8,843 nt of DNA from Acinetobacter sp. N54.MGS-139 (GTDB lineage Bacteria; Pseudomonadota; Gammaproteobacteria; Burkholderiales; Burkholderiaceae_F), in assembly GCA_000980495.1 (NCBI GenBank), contig LARN01000059.1, forward strand, positions 1 to 8,843. The letters run 5' to 3'. Under the pieces are notes generated by a model, which did no database searches, was not told the origin of the DNA, and saw only the letters and a list, made by a program, of their open reading frames with translations. Positions 1 to 4,721 of this stretch are shown piece after piece. Each line of letters begins with the position of its first letter. The stretch's first letter is position 1. A program made the translations under genes and the position numbers.

Positions 1-98
1 CGGTCTAAAGTCTCCAGGAACTTTGTTCTTCTGGCACCGCCCAGCTGCGGTGAGGTTTCTGCAAATAAATCAGCGAATGTGGGGGCTTTAATCTTCAT
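1..98 (-). CDS. IS5-like transposase, N-terminal fragment (cut by window edge)
   Basis: Read on the minus strand, an ATG at 98-96 opens a frame that stays open to the window edge and gives 32 codons. It begins MKIKAPTFADLFAETSP and continues with GGARRTKFLETLDR. A short variable start followed by an R-R-x-x-F-L-x-x-(L/M)-D segment is typical of the N-terminal region (DUF772-like) of IS5-superfamily DDE transposases, where it precedes an 'xxPW' turn. The catalytic DDE domain lies outside the window and cannot be checked. A good minus-strand promoter and a probable element end lie just upstream (positions 102-160), which supports a real transposase start. No strong Shine-Dalgarno is visible. 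The IS5 assignment rests on a short N-terminus and is moderate. Confidence 0.6.
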   Translation of the reverse strand, partial: MKIKAPTFADLFAETSPQLGGARRTKFLETLD

Positions 99-101
99 AG
101 T

Positions 102-120
102 CACACTTTTCGGTAGTGTG
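102..120 (-). repeat. Short inverted repeat in the leader of the IS5-like transposase
   Basis: CACACT at 102-107 and AGTGTG at 115-120 are perfect inverted copies around a 7-nt spacer. They lie between the predicted promoter and the ATG of the minus-strand transposase, so the leader transcript could fold here. This may limit translation or be a protein site; the role is inferred. Confidence 0.4.
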
Positions 121-123
121 CTA

Positions 124-152
124 ATTATAGCATATCACCCACCTTTTGTGCA
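124..152 (-). promoter_or_regulatory. Promoter of the IS5-like transposase
   Basis: On the minus strand a perfect TATAAT -10 box lies at 129-124. A 17-bp spacer separates it from a -35-like TGCACA (4/6 to consensus) at 152-147. It points into the transposase start at 98. The -35 falls inside the predicted terminal repeat of the element, a common IS arrangement. Confidence 0.5.
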
Positions 153-164
153 GAGGTTCCCTAA
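142..164. mobile_element. Probable outer end of the IS5-like element with CTAA target site
   Basis: Read inward on the minus strand, the sequence at 160-142 is GGAACCTCTGCACAAAAGG, which resembles terminal repeats of IS5-group elements. It is followed outside by CTAA (161-164), matching the YTAR target duplicated by many IS5 members. The boundary at 160 is therefore proposed by pattern. The opposite end and the second CTAA are outside the window, so it cannot be confirmed here. Confidence 0.4.
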
Positions 165-415
165 CTTGGCGTTGTATGTATTTCTGAAAACAATCGCAAA
201 GTTAGCTTTCCAAAAAAATGTGAATTTCCATCATTGGATTGTCTGATTAGCCGTCCTACTTAATGGAATAGACACCCAGTTCTTGATGGAAAACATACTC
301 CCACCGTCGTTTACCTGAGAATAAAGCCGTGGCGTGGGTTACCTTTCTTTCGGATATTCATACCCAGATTCTTTTAGCAATTTCTCAAAACAATTTTTTG
401 GCGTAAATTGCATCA
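165..415. other. Intergenic region between the IS5-like end and the AraC gene
   Basis: About 250 bases without a gene I can defend. Two short minus-strand open stretches lie here. One runs from an ATG at 413 to a stop at 339 (24 codons, no Shine-Dalgarno). An overlapping frame ends in a stop near 262. Together they could be remains of a broken gene, but each is short enough to be chance. No convincing promoter or Shine-Dalgarno for the AraC gene was found. Confidence 0.3.
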
Positions 416-443
416 ATGGAAAGAAAACTGAAAGAAGTCAAAC

Positions 444-1343
444 TTGATTCGGCTAAACGTTTTCAGAGTTATACGATTGAAAGATCAATCACCTTTAATT
501 GGAGTAATTGATTTTAAAACAGCTCAGAAGTCGCCGAACAACCTTGAGATGGAGTACGGGGTTTATGCTCTCTATTTGGAGGATGTGTCAGTGTGTTCGT
601 TAAAGTACGGAGCTTATCCCTGCGACTATACGAGCGGCACTTTGGTTATGTTTGCTCCGGGACAGCGAGCACGTCTTGATAGTCCTGAAGCGCAGGTAAG
701 ACCCGACGTCATCGGACTTTTGTTTCATCTCGATTTAATAGAAGGGACGCCCTTGGGTTTAACGATGGGGAAGTACACCTTCTTTTCATATAAAGAGGCC
801 GAATCTCTGCATTTATCTGATTCTGAAAGGGATATTTTTAGAAGGGCCCTTCAGGAAATCGCTGAACATCTTAGAGTTCCGGCGGCAAGGCATACAAGAG
901 ATATTTTGGCGAGCCGGATTCAACTTTTGCTGGATTGCGTCAATTCTTTCTATGTTAGACAGTTCGGGACTCGGCACGCTATTAACCTCAAGATATTGCA
1001 AAACTTCCGAGTCCAGCTCAAAGGTTTTTACGTTGAGGGCCGTAGCACGAATGGTTTTCCTTCGGTTTCTTATTTTGCGGAAAAAGCGAATCTTTCCCCC
1101 GGTTATTTTGGCGAGCTCATAAAGAAAGAAACCGGTAAAACGCCGCAAGAATTAATCGGAAACCACATTTTGGAGTGTGCGCGGCAGAAACTGGTTTTGT
1201 CAAAAGATTTTGTGAGCACTATTGCTTACGATCTAGGTTTTACGCATCCTCAGCACTTTACGCGTTTCTTTAAGCAGCGAACAGGTATGACGCCCAAGGA
1301 ATTTAGGCAATCAGCAATCCGAAGGGATAAATGGGTTAGATAG
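444..1343 (+). CDS. AraC/XylS-family transcriptional regulator (5' end probably frameshifted)
   Basis: One-component DNA-binding regulator of 299 residues from a TTG start. An N-terminal cupin-like effector-binding part (about 17-115) contains SPLIGVIDF, YALYLED and LVMFAPGQ, as in AraC proteins of the type common in gut bacteria. The C-terminal AraC HTH pair is complete: helix-turn-helix 1 around 206-228 (YFAEKANLSPGYFGELIKKE) and helix-turn-helix 2 around 255-280 with the signature AYDLGFTHPQHFTRFFKQ, then GMTPKEFR. The TTG start is doubtful. An ATG at 416 in another frame reads MERKLKEVKLDSAKRFQSYTI, which resembles the family N-terminus. It would join SPLIGVIDF if one A at 487/488 were extra. 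The only in-frame ATG (549) would remove the conserved SPLIGVIDF strand. The effector and target genes are unknown; no neighbouring operon is obviously controlled. Confidence 0.85.
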   Translation: MIRLNVFRVIRLKDQSPLIGVIDFKTAQKSPNNLEMEYGVYALYLEDVSVCSLKYGAYPCDYTSGTLVMFAPGQRARLDSPEAQVRPDVIGLLFHLDLIEGTPLGLTMGKYTFFSYKEAESLHLSDSERDIFRRALQEIAEHLRVPAARHTRDILASRIQLLLDCVNSFYVRQFGTRHAINLKILQNFRVQLKGFYVEGRSTNGFPSVSYFAEKANLSPGYFGELIKKETGKTPQELIGNHILECARQKLVLSKDFVSTIAYDLGFTHPQHFTRFFKQRTGMTPKEFRQSAIRRDKWVR

Positions 1344-1690
1344 AAAGGCTCCTGTGAACAAGGAGAACTCTCACTAATTAAATAAGCTAAATAAGCCCCG
1401 GGTGACTTGTTTATATGGCTTGTTTTTAGGAAATTGATAACGAAAGGACTAGAAGCTGTGCAGAGATTTCATGGGTCCTTTTCCTCCGTTCCTGATTCTT
1501 CTAGTCCAGCAGGTTCAGTATCGCTACTGCACCCGTCGTTAAAGAAACGAGTCTAAATCGTAAGGATGCTTACTGCGTAAAATTCAGAGATATTAAGGGT
1601 TTGCGAGAATCCTCAATAAAGATTGAGGGGCAAAAAACACTTCTTCCAACCGCAAGCCGAGATTGGACAGTTCAAGTCTGAAGAAAAGAA
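1344..1690. other. Gene-poor region after the AraC gene
   Basis: No credible complete gene. It contains a long inverted repeat (1446-1507), a 7-bp hairpin CCTCAAT/ATTGAGG around AAAG (1611-1628), and a plus-strand stretch open from 1505 to a TGA at 1679-1681 (58 codons, no start codon). That stretch contains LNRKDAYCVKFRDIKG and TASRDWTVQV. It reads like protein but matches nothing I recognise, and may be a gene remnant next to the tRNA. Confidence 0.3.
1446..1507. repeat. 10-bp perfect inverted repeat with 42-nt spacer
   Basis: GGACTAGAAG (1446-1455) and CTTCTAGTCC (1498-1507) are exact inverted copies. The left arm can also pair, as AAAGGAC (1443-1449), with GTCCTTT (1475-1481), so two mutually exclusive hairpins are possible on paper. 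No coding frame explains it. It could be part of a structured RNA, a small mobile-element remnant or a protein site. Confidence 0.45.
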
Positions 1691-1695
1691 AAAAC

Positions 1696-1737
1696 AAAAG
1701 CTACCAGTTACGGTGGTGTTTTCGATGGTGCTTTTTT
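1696..1737. terminator. Bidirectional hairpin terminator next to tRNA-Ser
   Basis: AAAAGCTACCA (1696-1706) pairs with TGGTGCTTTT (1726-1735) with one bulged base. T-rich tracts flank it on both strands: TTTTTT at 1732-1737 on plus, and a longer T-rich run on minus. On the minus strand it lies about 40 nt past the tRNA 3' end, so it most likely ends the tRNA transcript. Confidence 0.5.
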
Positions 1738-1776
1738 CGAAGAAGAACTCTAACCATTTGAATAATTAGAATCGGT

Positions 1777-1867
1777 TGGCGGAGAGGGGGGGATTCGAAC
1801 CCCCGAAACCTTTAAAGGGTTTACACGCTTTCCAGGCGTGCGCCTTAAACCACTCGGCCACCTCTCC
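1777..1867 (-). tRNA. tRNA-Ser (anticodon GGA)
   Basis: Minus-strand tRNA with encoded CCA (plus-strand TGG at 1777-1779). The acceptor stem GGAGAGG (1867-1861) pairs with CCTCTCC (1787-1781), followed by discriminator G at 1780. The D arm contains GGCCGAGTGGTTTAAGGC. The anticodon stem CACGC/GCGTG encloses the loop CTGGAAA with anticodon GGA, reading UCC/UCU serine codons. A long variable arm marks a class II serine tRNA, and the T arm carries GGTTCGAATCC. At 91 nt including CCA, the length fits tRNA-Ser. It stands alone; its 3' side faces the gene-poor 1344-1776 region, but I saw no repeat of the tRNA 3' end marking an integrated island. Confidence 0.95.
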
Positions 1868-1882
1868 AAAAGAGAATTGAAT

Positions 1883-1909
1883 TCTATAGGAAAAAAAAAT
1901 CCTTGTCAT
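1883..1909 (-). promoter_or_regulatory. Candidate promoter of tRNA-Ser
   Basis: On the minus strand ATGACA (1909-1904, 5/6 to the -35 consensus) and TATAGA (1888-1883, 4/6 to the -10 consensus) are separated by 15 bp, ending 16 bases before the mature tRNA 5' end. The spacer is short and holds a T-tract. Position and direction fit; strength is uncertain. Confidence 0.4.
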
Positions 1910-2052
1910 CTCGATTGAATGTAAAAATTTTGAATATTTCTTCTCAAATTGCCCAACGCCCTGATTGCAATAGAAAAGATTTTGAAAATTATTTGTCTTT
2001 TAATTTTTTCCCATTGTGGGAGAAGTGCAAAATTAAGGGTTATCCCGAGAAA

Positions 2053-2082
2053 TACAATCCAAAATAACTCGAGAATGAGGAG
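2053..2082 (+). promoter_or_regulatory. Candidate -10 box and Shine-Dalgarno of the DJ-1/SIMPL unit
   Basis: GAGGAG at 2077-2082 sits 7 bases before the ATG at 2090 and decides that start over upstream in-frame starts. TACAAT at 2053-2058 resembles a -10 box, but no good -35 lies at the right spacing. The Shine-Dalgarno is strong evidence; the promoter is weak. Confidence 0.4.
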
Positions 2083-2089
2083 ATTAAAA

Positions 2090-2872
2090 ATGAGAATGTT
2101 GCGTAGGAACGCATTGTCGTTCTTAACTTGTATGCCTATCGCAGCAGCCGCCGGTGCATCCGTCGCGACTGCGGCAGTTCCTGAGGAAAAGCCCAAGACT
2201 TCCGGAAAAATTCTTTTCGTGGTAACTAGTCATGGAGAACTTGGAAACACAGGTAGGAAGACCGGTTACTGGCTCTCAGAAGTGACACACCCTTGGAAAG
2301 TTCTTAAAGACGCAGGATACGAAATTGATTTTGTCAGTCCCTTAGGCGGGGAATGCCCGTCAGAGGGAATTGATGCTTCCGATCCGATTAATAAAGAATT
2401 CTCACAGGATTTATCGGCCCAGAAAAAGATCAATTTCACGATGAAGCCCTCAGACGTGAAGCCGGATGAATATAAAGCCATCTTTTTTGCCGGCGGCCAC
2501 GGCGTTATGTGGGATTTTCCTGACAACAAAGAACTGGCCGCCATAACGTCTAAGATTTACGAAAACGGCGGCGTGGTGGCAGCCGTTTGCCACGGGCCGG
2601 CAGGTTTAGTCAACGTGAAACTTTCGAATGGAAAGTACCTCGTGGAGGGGAAAAACATTAACAGCTTTACAAACTCAGAAGAAAAGGGTATTGGTTTAGA
2701 CAAGGTTGTGCCGTTTGCACTTGAAACTGCTTTAGTAAAACATGGGGCAAAATTTCAGTGTTCGGATAACTTCCAGTCACACGTCGTTGTCAATGACAGA
2801 GTGATTACAGGGCAGAATCCGATGTCGGCGATGGCCGTAGGCGCTGCTATTCGCACCGCCCTTCAAAATTAA
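2090..2872 (+). CDS. Exported DJ-1/PfpI-family (Hsp31-like) protein
   Basis: A 260-residue protein of the class I glutamine amidotransferase-like DJ-1/PfpI superfamily, closest in pattern to Hsp31/glyoxalase III proteins. These act on methylglyoxal or glycated substrates or serve as chaperones or peptidases. Visible landmarks are GYWLSE with the conserved acidic residue Glu64, the AGGHGVMWDF loop (134-143), the nucleophile elbow AAVCHGPAG with Cys167 and His168, and TGQNPMSA (240-247). A leader of about 29 residues (MRMLRRNALSF, then an Ala-rich stretch ending near VATAA) carries a twin-arginine pair, so export by Tat, or otherwise Sec, is likely. Most Hsp31 proteins are cytosolic, so an exported form is notable. 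The frame extends upstream to 1949, but the Shine-Dalgarno and leader favour 2090. The SIMPL gene starts 25 bases after the stop. The exact reaction is not predictable from sequence. Confidence 0.87.
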   Translation: MRMLRRNALSFLTCMPIAAAAGASVATAAVPEEKPKTSGKILFVVTSHGELGNTGRKTGYWLSEVTHPWKVLKDAGYEIDFVSPLGGECPSEGIDASDPINKEFSQDLSAQKKINFTMKPSDVKPDEYKAIFFAGGHGVMWDFPDNKELAAITSKIYENGGVVAAVCHGPAGLVNVKLSNGKYLVEGKNINSFTNSEEKGIGLDKVVPFALETALVKHGAKFQCSDNFQSHVVVNDRVITGQNPMSAMAVGAAIRTALQN

Positions 2873-2883
2873 ACTGTAAATTA

Positions 2884-2900
2884 AGAGAGGATAGGTCGTG
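2884..2900 (+). promoter_or_regulatory. Shine-Dalgarno and GTG start of the SIMPL gene
   Basis: AGAGAGG (2884-2890) lies 7 bases before GTG at 2898-2900. It supports a GTG start, since the first in-frame ATG would remove the membrane anchor and the first strand of the domain. It sits in the short gap after the DJ-1 stop, consistent with cotranscription. Confidence 0.6.
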
Positions 2901-3608
2901 GAAGGAAAGATTATCCCCAGCATTATCCTGGCCGCCGGGTTCATAGGCGGCGTTGCCCTCTTCGGAAATCAAGTCGGCAACGGTGTAAATGCGCTCTTGA
3001 ATAAAGACCGCATCGTGACGGTGAAAGGTCTTTGCGAAAAAGAAGTAAAAGCGAACCATGTTATTTGGCCTCTGAGCTTCAATGAGATGGGCAATGACCT
3101 GGCTACGGTTTATGACAACCTTGAAAAGAAGCAGGCCACCGTTTTTGAGTTTTTGAAGAAAGGAGGGATTGAACCTTCTGAAATCTCATTAGCGGCACCG
3201 AAGGTTAACGATACGTTGGCAAATAATTATGGTCCTAACCGCCCGCCGTTCCGTTACATCATCACTCAGGTCATCACGATTGCGACGGATAAAGTAGACA
3301 CGGTCCGCAAGCTTATGGAAGCTCAGAGGGAACTTCTGAAACAAGGCGTTGCTCTGACGAACGATTACAGCTACATGACGAATTATTCGTTTACCGGGTT
3401 GAATGAAATCAAGCCAAAGATGATCGAGATTGCGACAAAGAATGCGAAAGAAGCAGCTAAGAAGTTCGCAGAAGATTCCGGCTCAAAACTCGGAAAGATC
3501 AGAAGAGCTAACCAAGGCGTTTTCTCTATTACCGATAGAGATGACAACACACCTTTTATCAAGAATGTTCGTGTCGTAACGACAGTTGAATATTTCTTGA
3601 ACGACTAA
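2898..3608 (+). CDS. SIMPL domain (DUF541) membrane-anchored protein
   Basis: A 236-residue protein with one hydrophobic N-terminal segment (about residues 5-23, IIPSIILAAGFIGGVALFG), best read as an uncleaved anchor that leaves the rest in the periplasm. The body fits the SIMPL/DUF541 family. It starts with a VTVKGLCEKEVKANHVIWPL strand, has FLKKGGIEPSEIS followed by a Y-rich tract and ITQVITI (about 84-128), then helix-rich NAKEAAKKFAEDSGSKLGKI (182-201) and a C-terminal strand VRVVTTVEYFL. Family members include E. coli YggE, linked to reduced oxidative stress, and Brucella BP26; the molecular activity is poorly defined. It follows the DJ-1 gene closely on the same strand, so the two probably form an operon. 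Termination is at the hairpin at 3609-3643. Confidence 0.85.
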   Translation: MEGKIIPSIILAAGFIGGVALFGNQVGNGVNALLNKDRIVTVKGLCEKEVKANHVIWPLSFNEMGNDLATVYDNLEKKQATVFEFLKKGGIEPSEISLAAPKVNDTLANNYGPNRPPFRYIITQVITIATDKVDTVRKLMEAQRELLKQGVALTNDYSYMTNYSFTGLNEIKPKMIEIATKNAKEAAKKFAEDSGSKLGKIRRANQGVFSITDRDDNTPFIKNVRVVTTVEYFLND

Positions 3609-3643
3609 ACGAAAGAGCGGCGCTTCAAGCGCCGCTCTTTCGT
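3609..3643. terminator. Strong shared hairpin terminator between SIMPL gene and rpiA
   Basis: A near-perfect palindrome: ACGAAAGAGCGGCGCT (3609-3624) pairs fully with AGCGCCGCTCTTTCGT (3628-3643) around a 3-nt loop. It lies directly between two convergent genes, starting at the last base after the SIMPL stop and 13 bases past the rpiA stop. The AAAG/CTTT segments sit inside the stem and no long T-run follows, so efficiency is uncertain, but stability is very high and it can serve both strands. Confidence 0.75.
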
Positions 3644-3656
3644 CTCTAAACTTTAG

Positions 3657-4352
3657 TTATTTAGCCTTGCGGGAAGAGAAGAAACTCTTCTTAGGCTTTG
3701 TCACTTTAATACCTGCTTCGGAAGCAACGAGAAGCACATCAGCGCCTCTATTCCCAAAAATGCCGCAGGTCACAACGCCCGGGATCTTATTAATGGCGTT
3801 TTCTAACAGCTGAGGTTCTTTAATTTGAAGACCATGGACATCGATGATGTTATTGCCGTTGTCCGTGATGAAATCACGAACGACAGGATGACCGCCTAAA
3901 TCTTCCATTGCTCTGGAGACAGAGCTCACAGCCATCGGAATGACTTCCAGAGGCAGAGGGAATGCACCGAGTTGTTTGACAACTTTGCTTTCGTCAGCGA
4001 TACAGACAAATTTTTCAGATGCCTGAGCGACAATCTTCTCGCGGGTCAGCGCTCCGCCGCCGCCCTTGATCATGCAGAAATTGCCGTCAATTTCATCGCA
4101 TCCGTCAATGTAAACAGGAAGGTAATCAACGATGTCATTCAAATCGCAGACAGGGATACCATAGGCGAGAAGCTGTCGGGTCGTGGCCTCTGAGCTGGAA
4201 ACGCAGCCTTTTACTTTTTTACCGGAAGTAGCCAATTCAGTGATGAAAAATCCTACTGTTGTTCCGGTGCCTACGCCAAGATATTCTCCTTCGACAACAT
4301 ATTCGAGGGCAGCTTTGGCAGCCATCTGCTTAAGTTGATTCTGTAATTCCAT
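3657..4352 (-). CDS. rpiA: Ribose-5-phosphate isomerase A
   Basis: Interconverts D-ribose 5-phosphate and D-ribulose 5-phosphate in the non-oxidative pentose phosphate pathway (cytosolic, cofactor-free). All family motifs are present, numbered from the ATG at 4352 (231 residues): GVGTGTT phosphate loop (26-32), SSSEATTRQL (52-61), YIDGCDEIDG with Asp83 and Asp86 (E. coli Asp81/Asp84), MIKGGGGALTREKI with Lys96 and catalytic Glu105, ADESK with Lys123, and PLEVIPMA. Length equals the usual 220-230 plus a short basic tail (KPKKSFFSSRKAK). An in-frame ATG further up (4391) would add 13 residues encoded across a palindrome. I prefer 4352 because MELQNQLKQMAAKAALEYV matches the normal N-terminus and GGGAA precedes it at suitable spacing. 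It is a single gene convergent with the SIMPL gene; the only odd feature is Cys85 where most have Ala (DGCDEI). Confidence 0.96.
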   Translation of the reverse strand: MELQNQLKQMAAKAALEYVVEGEYLGVGTGTTVGFFITELATSGKKVKGCVSSSEATTRQLLAYGIPVCDLNDIVDYLPVYIDGCDEIDGNFCMIKGGGGALTREKIVAQASEKFVCIADESKVVKQLGAFPLPLEVIPMAVSSVSRAMEDLGGHPVVRDFITDNGNNIIDVHGLQIKEPQLLENAINKIPGVVTCGIFGNRGADVLLVASEAGIKVTKPKKSFFSSRKAK

Positions 4353-4375
4353 TGTTTTTCCCGAAATAAAAAGAG

Positions 4376-4406
4376 GCGCTTTAAAGCGCATGTCGAGGAT
4401 ATTTTA
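4376..4406 (-). promoter_or_regulatory. rpiA leader: 14-bp palindrome and candidate -10
   Basis: GCGCTTTAAAGCGC (4376-4389) is a perfect palindrome in the rpiA leader, 24 bases before the chosen start. Just upstream on the minus strand TAAAAT (4406-4401) matches 5/6 of a -10 box, without a clear -35. The palindrome could be an operator or a small RNA hairpin near the transcript 5' end. Confidence 0.4.
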
Positions 4407-4610
4407 GCGATGGGAAAGGCCCTATCTGATGAACACGGCTACATTTTGAGAAGCGAATAACGGTTGATGCTTTTTTGAGAGGATGGCTGAAAAAGATGCG
4501 GAGTGGGGGACTTGAAAATTAGTAAAATAAAAGAATCACAATTAGACGAACTATAGAATAAATTTCAAAGACTGATCCTGCTTTCAGAAAATCCTAAAAA
4601 TCCAATAGTT
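4407..4610. other. Spacer between rpiA and the IS4-superfamily element
   Basis: No gene seen. It holds the upstream side of rpiA and, from roughly 4529 on, the probable left end of the insertion sequence. A 10-bp direct repeat TTAGTAAAAT lies at 4519-4528 and again at 6315-6324, on either side of the transposase. Confidence 0.3.
4536..4555 (+). repeat. Candidate left terminal inverted repeat of the IS4-superfamily element
   Basis: The 20 bases here match 15 of 20 positions of the reverse complement of 6290-6309, including CAATTA and ACTATA blocks. They lie outside the transposase promoter and hairpin, as a terminal repeat should. In AT-rich DNA such a match can arise by chance, so the boundary is tentative. 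Confidence 0.35.
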
Positions 4611-4640
4611 ATGGCAATTTTTCTAACGAAAAATTGCCAT
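4611..4640. terminator. Perfect 13-bp hairpin upstream of the transposase promoter
   Basis: ATGGCAATTTTTC (4611-4623) pairs perfectly with GAAAAATTGCCAT (4628-4640) around the loop TAAC, followed by TATTTTTG. It lies just upstream of the transposase promoter, where it could stop transcription entering from outside. Such insulation of IS transposases is known. The stem is AT-rich, so a protein-binding role is also possible. Confidence 0.5.
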
Positions 4641-4657
4641 TATTTTTGATTAATTGC

Positions 4658-4714
4658 TTGATTATATAGTTTAATTTAGTATAATAATAAGACTATATTA
4701 AAATGATTTAAAGG
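4658..4714 (+). promoter_or_regulatory. Transposase promoter and Shine-Dalgarno
   Basis: TTGATT (4658-4663), a 16-bp spacer and a perfect TATAAT (4680-4685) form a good sigma-70 promoter. AAAGG at 4710-4714 lies 7 bases before the ATG at 4722. The sequence between is AT-rich with no other start. Confidence 0.6.
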
Positions 4715-4721
4715 CAAAAAA

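Noticed and set aside
1444..1472. Minus-strand mini-ORF MKSLHSF with a GGAGG upstream, overlapping the inverted repeat
   Set aside because: Only seven codons, and the Shine-Dalgarno spacing is long. No downstream gene is available that it could control as a leader peptide.
1777..1867. tRNA-Ser 3' end as an attachment site for an integrated island
   Set aside because: No integrase gene and no second copy of the tRNA 3' end are visible in the window.
1949..2089. Upstream extension of the DJ-1 frame to 1949
   Set aside because: It would put a long extra segment before a clear signal peptide. The Shine-Dalgarno GAGGAG fits the ATG at 2090, and the upstream reading has no Shine-Dalgarno and looks non-coding.
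3972..4193. Plus-strand open frame inside rpiA
   Set aside because: Shadow of rpiA, whose conserved motifs fully explain the region on the other strand.
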